Assembly: GCF_014251655.1 (NCBI RefSeq)
Contig: NZ_CP059225.1
Span: 286,854-350,853 of the forward strand
Length of the DNA stretch: 64,000 nt
Reading direction: 5' to 3'
Source: Blattabacterium cuenoti
GTDB taxonomy: Bacteria; Bacteroidota; Bacteroidia; Flavobacteriales; Blattabacteriaceae
Under the pieces are notes generated by a model that worked only from the letters and a program-made list of their open reading frames with translations, was not told where the DNA came from and ran no database searches. The position numbers and the translations under genes are program-made. This document shows positions 46,093 to 55,427 of this stretch, piece by piece. Every line of letters begins with the position of its first letter. Position 1 is the stretch's first letter.

Positions 46093-47184
46093 TCAAATTC
46101 CAAAGTTAAAATCTTTTAATAAACCGATATAAATATCTATTCCTTCCATGATTTCTGAAATAAAAACGTATTCATTAGGGGTATGAGAACGTACACTATC
46201 TCCAACTCCCATTTTAATAGTAGGAAAAGGCATAATACTTTGATCTGATAATGTAGGAGATCCATAAGTATTCCTTCCTATCGATTTAGCCTTTATAACA
46301 ATCGGATGCATAGGATCTATAAAAGAAGAATTTAAATGAGAATTTCTAGGTTTTATTTTAGAGCGAATTTCTTTTTGTATGATTTCAATTAACTCCTCAT
46401 TTCGGTATAATTCATTATTTCTAATATCTATAACAAAAGAACAAAAATCAGGGATAATATTATGTTGTATTCCTCCTTGTATTTGAGTTACATTTAAGGT
46501 AGTAAAACCTAGAAATTTAGATTTTCTATTGAAAGAAAACTTTTTTAAATGTTCTATATCTTTTGTAGCTATGTAAATAGCATTAATTCCTATATCTCTC
46601 GCAGAATGACCGGTTTTTCCTTCAGAGATGCAATCCAATACTAGTAATCCTTTTTCAGCAATAGCTACTTGCATATTTGTAGGCTCTCCTACAATACCTA
46701 AATCTATAGATCCCAATTCCGGTAAAATAGCTCTTACTCCTAAAGATCCAGATATTTCTTCTTCTGCAGTAATTGAAAGAATCAATCGGTAAGGTAATTC
46801 ATATAAACTACTTAAATATATGAAAGTAGATATTAATGAAACTACGGACCCCCCAGCATCATTACTACCTAATCCAATAATTTTGTTATCTTTTTTTATA
46901 GCAGTAAAAGGATTTTTTATCCAATTTTTTCCTGGTTTAACCGTATCATGATGAGAATTTAATAATATAGTTCGTCTATTATTTTCTTTTTTGGAATAAT
47001 TAGAACTTTCAGTCCATATATTGTTAAATTTTCTTTTTACATCAAATCCATATTGATGAAGATAATCCTCAATAAGGATCGAAACCTTATTTTCTTTTTT
47101 GGATATAGAAGGGGTATTGATTAATTGAATAAGAAGTTGAATAGCTTCCTTTTTTAATATTTTCAAATTAACTACTACAGACAT
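46093..47184 (-). CDS. argE: Acetylornithine deacetylase-type M20 peptidase
   Basis: ArgE-like enzymes remove the acyl group from N-acetylornithine or, in Bacteroidetes, from the carbamoylated intermediate (acylcitrulline). The 363-aa M20 zinc hydrolase shows LLNSHHDTVKP with the first metal His and Asp, GLGSNDAGGSV with the bridging Asp, TAEEEISGSLG with the catalytic Glu, and GEPTNMQVAIAEKG. Its place at the end of the arg cluster and a 10-bp overlap with argB support the role. Since argF here is of the N-acylornithine type, N-acetylcitrulline is the likely substrate (inference). Confidence 0.88.
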   Translation of the reverse strand: MSVVVNLKILKKEAIQLLIQLINTPSISKKENKVSILIEDYLHQYGFDVKRKFNNIWTESSNYSKKENNRRTILLNSHHDTVKPGKNWIKNPFTAIKKDNKIIGLGSNDAGGSVVSLISTFIYLSSLYELPYRLILSITAEEEISGSLGVRAILPELGSIDLGIVGEPTNMQVAIAEKGLLVLDCISEGKTGHSARDIGINAIYIATKDIEHLKKFSFNRKSKFLGFTTLNVTQIQGGIQHNIIPDFCSFVIDIRNNELYRNEELIEIIQKEIRSKIKPRNSHLNSSFIDPMHPIVIKAKSIGRNTYGSPTLSDQSIMPFPTIKMGVGDSVRSHTPNEYVFISEIMEGIDIYIGLLKDFNFGI

Positions 47185-47960
47185 AAAATAGTATTATTAT
47201 TCATGTCATTTAAATAATGATTAGGTAAACCTATACTAACCTGAGAGACTCCATTTTTTAATGCAAAAAAAGCATTTTCCAATTTAGGAATCATACCATT
47301 TTTTATGGTATGATTTTTTTTCATTTCTTGAAATGAATGAAAATTTATTCTTTGAAAATAAGATTTAGGATTATGTAGATCTCGTAAAACTCCTTGTTTT
47401 TCAAAACAAAAATGTAAATTTATTTCGTTATTCTTTTCTTTTGCTAAGGATATAGCTATATAAGAAGCTATTGTATCTGCATTTGTATTTAGTAAATCTC
47501 CTATCCCATTATGGGTTATAGAACAGAATACAGGAATTATCTTTTGATTCAATAAAAATTTGATGAAATGGGTATTAATACTTTGTTTGTTGATATCCCC
47601 TACATATCCATAATTAATATTTATATTATTCCGTAAATATGATTGAATAGAATTTCCATCTGCCCCACATAAACCTAAAGCATTACAATGATTTGATTGT
47701 AATATGGCTACAATATTTTTATTAATTATTCCGGCATAAGTCATTACAACTATATCCAAAGTTTCTTTATCTGTTATTCTTCTACCTTGTACAATGTTTT
47801 TAGAAATCCCCATTTTATTTAATATAAAATCGGCTTTCCTTCCTCCTCCATGAATTAATACTTTGTATCCTTGTAATTTGCAAAAATTTTTTAAAACATC
47901 ATTAAGAATTTTTTGATCATTAATTAAATGACCTCCAATTTTTACTATATGGATTTTCAT
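47175..47960 (-). CDS. argB: Acetylglutamate kinase
   Basis: ArgB phosphorylates N-acetylglutamate, the second step of arginine synthesis. The 261-aa amino-acid-kinase-family protein starts IHIVKIGGHLIND, with LIHGGGRKADFILNKMGI as the substrate loop and GLCGADGNSI next. The C-terminal IPKLENAFFALKNGVSQVSIG is also typical (cited in part: MIPKLENAF). There is no N-terminal helix of the arginine-inhibited hexameric type, so it may be insensitive to arginine (inference). It overlaps argF' by 4 bp and argE by 10 bp. Confidence 0.94.
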   Translation of the reverse strand: MKIHIVKIGGHLINDQKILNDVLKNFCKLQGYKVLIHGGGRKADFILNKMGISKNIVQGRRITDKETLDIVVMTYAGIINKNIVAILQSNHCNALGLCGADGNSIQSYLRNNININYGYVGDINKQSINTHFIKFLLNQKIIPVFCSITHNGIGDLLNTNADTIASYIAISLAKEKNNEINLHFCFEKQGVLRDLHNPKSYFQRINFHSFQEMKKNHTIKNGMIPKLENAFFALKNGVSQVSIGLPNHYLNDMNNNTILCL

Positions 47961-48922
47961 GATAAATATTGTAGAATTTTTAAAAAAATTATTTGAGAAG
48001 CAAAAATTCTATTTTCTGCTTGTTGTAAGACAATGGAATATTTGCTATCTAAAACCGAATCTTCCACGACTACATTTCTCCTTACAGGTAAACAGTGCAT
48101 AAATTTAGCTTCATTGGTTAGTTTCATCTTTTTTTCAGTAATCATCCATTCAAAACTTTTACAAATAATTTTTCCATAATCTAAATAGCTACTCCAATTT
48201 TTAGCATAAATAAAATCTGCATTTATAAATGCTTCATTTTGGTTATATGTAGTAGAAATTCCATTAGAAAATTTTTTATGAAGATTATATCTCTCTGGAT
48301 ACGTCATCATGAAATCTATTTGATCTATTTTGGAAATCCATTGAGAAAAAGAATTTGCTACAGAATGAGGTAACGGTTTTATATGAGGAGCCCAACTTAA
48401 CACTACTTTACATCGTTTTTTAAAAAAAGATGTAAATTCTGCAATAGTCATTACATCTGCTAAAGACTGCAAAGGATGTAAGGTTGCACTTTCCATATTG
48501 ACTACTGGAACTTTAGAATATTTTAATATTTTATGAAATAAAACTTCTTGATAATCATATTCTTTATCCAAAAGATTTGGAAAAGTTCTTACGGCAAGAA
48601 TATCACAGTATATACTCATTACAGAAATAGCTTCTTTCAGATGTTCTTGTGTCGTTTTCATGATATTTCCATCACTCATTTCAATTTTCCAAGAATCTTG
48701 GTGGATATCTAATACCCAAGTATTACATCCCAAATTGGAAGCTGCTTTTTGACAACTAATCCTTGTACGTAAACTAGGATTAAAGAAAACTAATCCTATT
48801 GTTTTGTTTCTTCCAAAATTCTTAAAATTATATGGATTTTTCTTTAAAAGAAGAGCATCTTTAACAAGATCATATACATCAGTAACATCTTCTACGCTAA
48901 AAAAATTTTTCATAAATTTCAT
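47957..48922 (-). CDS. argF': N-acylornithine carbamoyltransferase (ArgF')
   Basis: This enzyme transfers a carbamoyl group to N-acetyl- or N-succinylornithine, the Bacteroidetes/Xanthomonas variant of arginine synthesis. The 321-aa protein has the carbamoyl-phosphate loop as FFNPSLRTRIS (ordinary ornithine enzymes read STRTR), HPLQSLADVMTI, and HCLPVRRNVVVED near the C-terminus, the signature of this variant. Whether acetyl or succinyl is the true group cannot be decided by eye. The start at 48922 directly abuts the carB stop. A second ATG at 48913 is possible. Confidence 0.9.
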   Translation of the reverse strand: MKFMKNFFSVEDVTDVYDLVKDALLLKKNPYNFKNFGRNKTIGLVFFNPSLRTRISCQKAASNLGCNTWVLDIHQDSWKIEMSDGNIMKTTQEHLKEAISVMSIYCDILAVRTFPNLLDKEYDYQEVLFHKILKYSKVPVVNMESATLHPLQSLADVMTIAEFTSFFKKRCKVVLSWAPHIKPLPHSVANSFSQWISKIDQIDFMMTYPERYNLHKKFSNGISTTYNQNEAFINADFIYAKNWSSYLDYGKIICKSFEWMITEKKMKLTNEAKFMHCLPVRRNVVVEDSVLDSKYSIVLQQAENRIFASQIIFLKILQYLS

Positions 48923-51900
48923 TCATTTATATTCATTCCAATCTTTTATAAATAATTGATCCATAGATAAATTACAAAATGCTTGTATAAAAACTTTGGC
49001 TAAACGTGTATTAGTAAGTAAAGGAATATTAAAATCTACGGCATAACGTCTTATTGTATAATCGTTATCCAATTCTGGTTTACTTAAATTTTTTGGAATA
49101 TTAATAATAAGATCCAATTTTCTATTTTTAATTAATTCAATAACATTGGAATATTTCTTTACATTAGGCCAATAAACTTTGATAGAAGGAATTCCATTAT
49201 TGGATAAAAAATTATTGGTTCCTTCTGTAGCATATAATATATATCCTTTTCTATGTAATAGTTTGATCCCTTCTAAAAGGTCTAATTTTGATCTAATAGG
49301 ACCTCCAGATATCAATATATTTTTTTTTGGAATAATATAACCAACAGAAAGCATAGACTTTAAAAGTGCTTCATCAAAAGTATTTCCTAAACATCCTACT
49401 TCTCCTGTGGAAGTCATATCAACACCTAAAATAGGATCTGCATTTTGTAAACGAGAAAAAGAAAATTGGGAAGCTTTTACTCCTAAAAAATTTGTAATAA
49501 AAAAATTAGGTTCTATTTTATTTTTCTTTTTTCCAAGAATAACTTGAGTAGCTAATTCAATCATATTAAAATTAGAAACTTTTGATACAAAAGGAAAACT
49601 CCTTGAGGCTCTCAAATTGCATTCAATTACTTTTACTTCATTATCTTTAGATAAAAATTGAATATTAAAAGGACCAGATATATTAAAATATTTCGATATT
49701 TTTTTAGATGTATTAATAACTACCTTTAAGGTAGATACATATAGATTATGTGGAGGATAGACCAAAGTAGCATCTCCAGAATGGACTCCTGCGAACTCTA
49801 CGTGTTCTGATATAGCATAATACAAAATTTCTCCATTTTGAGAAACAGCATCTAACTCAATTTCTTTTGCATTTTTTATAAATTCTGTAATGATCAATGG
49901 ATATTCAGGAGATATAGATACTACTTTTTCACTAAGATAATATTGAAGTTCTTCTTGGTTAGAAATTACATTCATATCCGCACCTGAAAGAACATACGAT
50001 GGTCGAACTAATATAGGAAAATCTACTTCTTTGATAAATTGATGAATAGAATCAAAATCGGATAATTCTTTCCATCTAGGTTGTTCAATTCTTAAATCAT
50101 CCATTGCATGAGAAAATTTGTATCTATTTTCCACTTTATCTATAGAAATAGGAGAAGTTCCTAATATATTTATCTTTTTTTCATAAAGTTTCAAAACTAA
50201 ATTATTAGGAATTTGTCCCCCCATGGATACAATGGTCCCTTTAGGTTTTTCTAGTTCAATAATGTCTAACACTCGTTCTAAAGTCAACTCTTCAAAGTAC
50301 AACCGATCACATACATCAAAATCAGTGCTTACAGTTTCTGGATTATAATTAATCATAATGGATCTATAAGATTCTTTCTTAATAGTATTTAATGCATTGA
50401 CACAACACCAATCAAATTCTACACTACTTCCAATTCTATAGACACCAGACCCCAGTGTAATAACGGATTTTTCATCTTCTTCATAAATAATATCATGTTG
50501 AATAGAATGATAAGTTAAATATAAATAATTGGTATGTGCTGGATATTCAGAAGCTAAAGTATCAATTTGACGAACATATGGAATTATATTTTTTTCTTTT
50601 CTATATTCTCTTATTTCTTGTTCTAAATGATAAATATTATTACTTTTATTCTTTTTTTTCATAAAAAAAATACCAGCTATCTGCATATCCGAAAAACCTT
50701 TTTTTTTAGCTTCTTGTAATAATTCATCCGGAATATCTTTCCAATTATCAAATTGATCTATCTTTTTTTTTGTTTGAAAAATATTATCGAGTTGATATAA
50801 AAACCATAGATCAATCTTTGTTAAATCATGTATTTCTTTCATAGAAATACCTTCTTCTAAAGCTTCTTCTAAAAAGAAAATTCTTTGATCTGTAGGTTGT
50901 TTTATAGATTCTTTCAATAAATGAATAGATCCCAATTTCTTTTTATTCACGTTTATGAATCCTTGTTTTCCTATATCTAACATACGGATTCCTTTTTGTA
51001 AAGCTTCTTCAAAAGAACCTCCAATAGACATAACTTCTCCTACACTTTTCATACTACTTCCAATTGTATTAGAAACTCCATAAAATTTTTTTAGGTCCCA
51101 CCTAGGAATTTTACATACTACGTAATCCAAAGCTGGCTCAAAAAAAGCAGAAGTGTTTTTAGTTACATAATTCCTTAATTCATGCAATCCGTATCCTACA
51201 GCTAATTTAGCAGCGACAAAGGCTAATGGATACCCAGTTGCTTTGGAAGCAAGAGCACTTGAACGAGATAGACGTGCATTAACTTCAATAACACGGTAAT
51301 CTTCTGAACTTGTATCTAATGCAAATTGGACGTTACATTCTCCAATTATGTTAAAATGTCTAGCAATACATATAGCTAATTTTCGTAAGGTATAATATTC
51401 AGAATTTGTTAAAGTTTGAGATGGAGCAACTACGATACTTTCTCCTGTATGAATTCCTATAGGATCAAAGTTTTCCATATTACATACAGAAATACAATTA
51501 TCGTATTTATCTCTTACTATTTCATATTCAATTTCTTTCCATCCAATTAAATATTCTTCTACAACAATTTGAGAAGAATAAGAAAAAGCTTTATTGACTA
51601 TTTTTTTTAAATCATTAATATTCTTAGCCAAACCACTACCTAAGCCTCCTAGGGTATAAGCTGATCTAATGATAACAGGAAACCCTATATCCATAGAATA
51701 GGAAATAGCTTCATCTATAGAATGAACTACAAAACTTTTTGCCGTTTTTATGTTGATATGAGTTAACTTTTTTCGGAATAAATCTCTATCTTCACTGTTA
51801 ATAATAGATTCCATAGGGGTTCCTAGAACTTGAATTTTATATTTTTCTATAACTCCTTCTTGGAAAAGTTGAATTCCACAATTTAATGCAGTCTGTCCCC

Positions 51901-52159
51901 CGAAAGACAATAAAATCCCTTTCGGTTTTTCCTTATCGATAACACTTTTAATAAAAAACAACGTCAAAGGAAGAAAATAAATTTTATCAGCAATTTCTTT
52001 CGAAGTTTGAACAGTTGCAATGTTCGGATTAATCAATATCGTATAAATGCCCTCCTCTTTAAGGGCTTTTAATGCTTGTGTTCCAGAATAATCAAATTCA
52101 CCAGCTTCTCCTATTTTTAATGCACCTGATCCCAGTATAAGTACTTTCTCTATTTTCAT
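48923..52159 (-). CDS. carB: Carbamoyl-phosphate synthase large subunit
   Basis: CarB makes carbamoyl phosphate from bicarbonate, ATP and ammonia delivered by CarA, for arginine and pyrimidines. The 1078-aa protein has the two related ATP-grasp halves. The first begins KVLILGSGALKIGEAGEFDYSG (cited in part) with VIRSAYTLGGLGSG, and the second begins VITLGSGVYRIGSSVEFDWCC (cited in part). A C-terminal MGS-like allosteric domain (about 940-1078) includes ILISGGPIRSKLDLLEG (cited in part: ILISGGPIRSK). Full length. It sits inside the arg cluster, 20 bp after carA. Confidence 0.96.
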   Translation of the reverse strand: MKIEKVLILGSGALKIGEAGEFDYSGTQALKALKEEGIYTILINPNIATVQTSKEIADKIYFLPLTLFFIKSVIDKEKPKGILLSFGGQTALNCGIQLFQEGVIEKYKIQVLGTPMESIINSEDRDLFRKKLTHINIKTAKSFVVHSIDEAISYSMDIGFPVIIRSAYTLGGLGSGLAKNINDLKKIVNKAFSYSSQIVVEEYLIGWKEIEYEIVRDKYDNCISVCNMENFDPIGIHTGESIVVAPSQTLTNSEYYTLRKLAICIARHFNIIGECNVQFALDTSSEDYRVIEVNARLSRSSALASKATGYPLAFVAAKLAVGYGLHELRNYVTKNTSAFFEPALDYVVCKIPRWDLKKFYGVSNTIGSSMKSVGEVMSIGGSFEEALQKGIRMLDIGKQGFINVNKKKLGSIHLLKESIKQPTDQRIFFLEEALEEGISMKEIHDLTKIDLWFLYQLDNIFQTKKKIDQFDNWKDIPDELLQEAKKKGFSDMQIAGIFFMKKKNKSNNIYHLEQEIREYRKEKNIIPYVRQIDTLASEYPAHTNYLYLTYHSIQHDIIYEEDEKSVITLGSGVYRIGSSVEFDWCCVNALNTIKKESYRSIMINYNPETVSTDFDVCDRLYFEELTLERVLDIIELEKPKGTIVSMGGQIPNNLVLKLYEKKINILGTSPISIDKVENRYKFSHAMDDLRIEQPRWKELSDFDSIHQFIKEVDFPILVRPSYVLSGADMNVISNQEELQYYLSEKVVSISPEYPLIITEFIKNAKEIELDAVSQNGEILYYAISEHVEFAGVHSGDATLVYPPHNLYVSTLKVVINTSKKISKYFNISGPFNIQFLSKDNEVKVIECNLRASRSFPFVSKVSNFNMIELATQVILGKKKNKIEPNFFITNFLGVKASQFSFSRLQNADPILGVDMTSTGEVGCLGNTFDEALLKSMLSVGYIIPKKNILISGGPIRSKLDLLEGIKLLHRKGYILYATEGTNNFLSNNGIPSIKVYWPNVKKYSNVIELIKNRKLDLIINIPKNLSKPELDNDYTIRRYAVDFNIPLLTNTRLAKVFIQAFCNLSMDQLFIKDWNEYK

Positions 52160-52179
52160 ATACTAATTTTAGAAAATTA

Positions 52180-53286
52180 TTACTTTATTGTATTACTTCT
52201 AACAATTGAATTTATAAAAAAATCGAATAAAAATTCGGTATCCATAGGTCCACTTGAAGCTTCTGGATGAAATTGTACCGAGAAAAAAGGTTTATAATCA
52301 TGAATAATCCCTTCACAAGTATCATCATTTAAATTTTTAAAAAATATTTTCCACTCTTTAGAAATATTTTTTGCATCCAATACATAGCCATGGTTTTGTG
52401 ATGTGATAAAACTTTTTCCAGTTTTTAATGATAAAACGGGCTGATTATGTCCTCTATGTGCATATTGTAATTTATAAGTATCTCCTCCTGCAGCAATTCC
52501 AAGTAGTTGATTCCCCAAACAAATTCCAAATATAGGTCGTTCCTTTTTCATAGCTAAACGAATATAATGTATAGGTTTTTCATAAATTTTAGGATTTCCA
52601 GGTCCATTAGAAAGAACTAATCCATCATATTCTTCCCCCGTAAAATCATAATTCCATGGTACTCTTATAATAGTACAATCTCTTTGTAAAAGACAACGTA
52701 AAATATTATTTTTTAAACCAAAATCTACAAGTAATATTTTATATTTTCCATTTCCATATATGATTTTTTCATGAATAGATACTTGATCAGAAAGATTATC
52801 CTGATTAGGGTCATAAAAAGGAATATCTTCATCATTGTTCATTAAAATTTTTCCTAACATAGATCCCCCCATTTTTCTCAGTTTTTTTGCAATGTATCTT
52901 GTATCTATTCCATATAATCCAGGAACTCCATTTTTATACAACCAATCAGATAGAGAAAGTCTCATATTCCAATGGGATGGACGGTTAGAATAATAAGAAA
53001 TAATAAGTCCAGAAATTTGAATCCTATCGGATTCATAAAATTTAGAAATGGATTCTTTACAAGAAGAAGAAAATGGAATTCCGTAGTTTCCTATTAATGG
53101 ATAAGTATAAGTCAATATTTGACCTTTGTAAGATGGATCTGTTATACTTTCTGTATAACCAGTCATTGCCGTATTAAATACAATTTCTCCAGAAGAGGAT
53201 ACTGGAGCCCCAAAATGATAAGCTTCATACTTTATTCCATCTTCCAACATAAGGATAGCTCTTTTTCTTCTTTTATTATTTTCCAT
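52180..53286 (-). CDS. carA: Carbamoyl-phosphate synthase small subunit (glutaminase)
   Basis: CarA releases ammonia from glutamine for CarB. The 368-aa protein has the N-terminal CarA domain (FNTAMTGYTESITDPSYKGQ, cited in part: FNTAMTGYTES). A class I glutamine amidotransferase domain follows, with the nucleophile elbow GICLGNQLLG near 248 and the His-Glu pair in QFHPEASSGPMDT near 345. All three catalytic residues are present. It overlaps the end of argD by 11 bp, which suggests coupled translation. Confidence 0.96.
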   Translation of the reverse strand: MENNKRRKRAILMLEDGIKYEAYHFGAPVSSSGEIVFNTAMTGYTESITDPSYKGQILTYTYPLIGNYGIPFSSSCKESISKFYESDRIQISGLIISYYSNRPSHWNMRLSLSDWLYKNGVPGLYGIDTRYIAKKLRKMGGSMLGKILMNNDEDIPFYDPNQDNLSDQVSIHEKIIYGNGKYKILLVDFGLKNNILRCLLQRDCTIIRVPWNYDFTGEEYDGLVLSNGPGNPKIYEKPIHYIRLAMKKERPIFGICLGNQLLGIAAGGDTYKLQYAHRGHNQPVLSLKTGKSFITSQNHGYVLDAKNISKEWKIFFKNLNDDTCEGIIHDYKPFFSVQFHPEASSGPMDTEFLFDFFINSIVRSNTIK

Positions 53287-54430
53287 TTTTTTTATATAAA
53301 TAGAATAAGGATTTTTTTAATTTATTCATAAATAATTCTATATGATTTTCTCTAATATTAAGTGGAGGAAGTAATCGTAAAATACATGGATTATTAGATG
53401 TACCGATAAATACTTTTTCTTTATAAATTAAAATATTTTTCAAATATTGAATGGGAAAATCAAATTCGAGACCTATCATGAGTCCCCTTCCTCTGATATT
53501 TTTAATTTCAGGAATGAGACGCAATTCTTGTAACAGTATTTTTCCCATTTTTTTTGCATTTTCAATTAGATTTTCTTTTTTTATAATTTCCAATACAGAT
53601 ATTCCAGCTGTGCAAGCTAAATAATTTCCTCCAAACGTACTTCCTAACATTCCATGATAGGATTTAAATTTAGGATGTATTAATACTCCTCCTATTGGAA
53701 AACCGTTCCCCATTCCTTTAGCTATAGTAATTAAATCTGGTCGTATAGAATCATACAATTGGTGAGAAAAAAAAGATCCTGTTCTTCCATATCCACTTTG
53801 TACCTCATCAATAATCAATATGACATCGTATCTTTTGCAAAGATCTCTAACTTTATAAAAAAAATAAGAACCGGGATCTATGATTCCAGATAGACCTTGT
53901 ATTCCTTCCGTAATTACCGCACAAATATCTTGATTCTTTAATTTTTCTTCTAATAAATCAATATTTCTATAATCTATAAGTATAGTTTCATGTTGAGCAT
54001 TAAAAGGAGATACCAATTTATAGTTATCCGTTACCGAAATACTTCCACTAGTTCTTCCATGAAAAGCCCCTTTAAAAAATATCATCTTTTTTTTACCCGT
54101 ATGAAAAGAAGCTATTTTTAGTGCATTTTCATTAGATTCTGTTCCAGAATTACATAGAAATAAAGAATAATCTTCATATCCTGAAATACTTCCAAGTAAA
54201 TTTGACAATTTATTTTTTTGAGAAATAGAAACACTATTAGAATAATAGGATATTTTGTGGATCTGTTCTATTAAAGATTGAATATAATATGGATGTGAAT
54301 GTCCAATGGAAATTACTGCATGTCCTCCATAAAAATCTAAATACATATTTCCTTTTGTATCGAAAACATAAACTCCTTCTCCTTTATTTAATTCTATATT
54401 TAGAATAGGATAAACGTCAAATAATTTCAT
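53276..54430 (-). CDS. argD: Acetylornithine aminotransferase
   Basis: ArgD forms N-acetylornithine from N-acetylglutamate semialdehyde and glutamate. The 384-aa class III aminotransferase has FYGGHAVISIGHSHP, CNSGTESNENALK near 100, IIDEVQSGYGRTG near 205 and the PLP-lysine segment ITIAKGMGNGFPIGG near 235. Length is normal. It overlaps carA by 11 bp and follows argC after 19 bp that consist mostly of an A14 run. It could also serve as diaminopimelate aminotransferase, as in some bacteria. Confidence 0.93.
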   Translation of the reverse strand: MKLFDVYPILNIELNKGEGVYVFDTKGNMYLDFYGGHAVISIGHSHPYYIQSLIEQIHKISYYSNSVSISQKNKLSNLLGSISGYEDYSLFLCNSGTESNENALKIASFHTGKKKMIFFKGAFHGRTSGSISVTDNYKLVSPFNAQHETILIDYRNIDLLEEKLKNQDICAVITEGIQGLSGIIDPGSYFFYKVRDLCKRYDVILIIDEVQSGYGRTGSFFSHQLYDSIRPDLITIAKGMGNGFPIGGVLIHPKFKSYHGMLGSTFGGNYLACTAGISVLEIIKKENLIENAKKMGKILLQELRLIPEIKNIRGRGLMIGLEFDFPIQYLKNILIYKEKVFIGTSNNPCILRLLPPLNIRENHIELFMNKLKKSLFYLYKKNGK

Positions 54431-54433
54431 TTC

Positions 54434-54447
54434 TTTTTTTTTTTTTT
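54434..54447 (-). repeat. A14 homopolymer between argC and argD
   Basis: Fourteen T on the + strand, so fourteen A in the arg mRNA, fill most of the 19-base gap between the argC stop and the argD ATG. The position matches the A15 run before trmD. Confidence 0.85.
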
Positions 54448-54449
54448 GA

Positions 54450-55427
54450 TCAAAAACGAACGGATTTTAATTGTTTTAACCCATAAGTTTCATCTAAATT
54501 AAATATAAGATTCATATTTTGTATAGCTTGTCCAGATGCTCCTTTTATAAGATTGTCTATAATGCTTATAACAATCAAATGATCTTTTTCTTTAAGAAGA
54601 TATAAAATACATTTATTAGTGTTTATCACTTGTTTAACATCGATGTTGATATCCGAAATATTTACAAATGGATGATCTTCATAATATTTTTCATATATTT
54701 CTCTATTTTTTGTCAAAGAAAGTGTAGAATGAGTATATAAAGTGGTTATAATTCCTCTAGAAAAATTACCTCTATAAGGAATAAAATAAATTTTAGAAGA
54801 AAAATTATTTTGTATTTGATGAATAGTTTGTTCAATTTCCTGTAAATGCTGATGTTGGAATATTTTATACGAAGAGATATTATTGTTTCTCCAACTGAAA
54901 TGGTTTGTATTACTAAGTCTTCCTCCAGATCCGGTTGAACCGGTTACAGCACTAATATGAATATCTTTTCTTAATAATTTATTTTTAGCTAATGGAAGAA
55001 CAGATAAAAGTATGGATGTAGCAAAACATCCAGGATTGGCTATATTATTCGATTTTTTTATTTCTTTTTTTTGAAATTCTGGAAGACCGTATATAAAATT
55101 TCTATTATTAAAAACGGATTGATTGATCATCCTAAAATCTTGACTAAGATCAATTACCTTTGTATTATCCGATACTTGATTCAATACTTTTCTAGATTGT
55201 CCATGTCCAGAACAAAGAAATACTATATCAATTTCTTGATTTAATTCACGGTTAAACCGAATTCCTTCTATTTCTCCTAATAAATCTTGATGAATCAAAT
55301 GAATCAATCTTCCTGGATTACTTTTGCTTACTATACTTTTTATCTTTATTTTAGGATGATGAATGATTAATCTAATTAATTCTCCTGCAGTATATCCAGT
55401 TCCTCCTATAATACCTATTTCAATCAT
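54450..55427 (-). CDS. argC: N-acetyl-gamma-glutamyl-phosphate reductase
   Basis: ArgC reduces acetylglutamyl phosphate to the semialdehyde with NADPH. The 325-aa protein has the Rossmann start EIGIIGGTGYTAGELIRLI, the catalytic Cys in NPGCFATSILLSVLPL near 133, and VTGSTGSGGRLSNTNHF further on. Length is normal. It overlaps the argA-argG stop by 4 bp. The proC gene that lies between argC and argD in many Flavobacteriia (from memory) is absent here. Confidence 0.94.
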   Translation of the reverse strand: MIEIGIIGGTGYTAGELIRLIIHHPKIKIKSIVSKSNPGRLIHLIHQDLLGEIEGIRFNRELNQEIDIVFLCSGHGQSRKVLNQVSDNTKVIDLSQDFRMINQSVFNNRNFIYGLPEFQKKEIKKSNNIANPGCFATSILLSVLPLAKNKLLRKDIHISAVTGSTGSGGRLSNTNHFSWRNNNISSYKIFQHQHLQEIEQTIHQIQNNFSSKIYFIPYRGNFSRGIITTLYTHSTLSLTKNREIYEKYYEDHPFVNISDINIDVKQVINTNKCILYLLKEKDHLIVISIIDNLIKGASGQAIQNMNLIFNLDETYGLKQLKSVRF

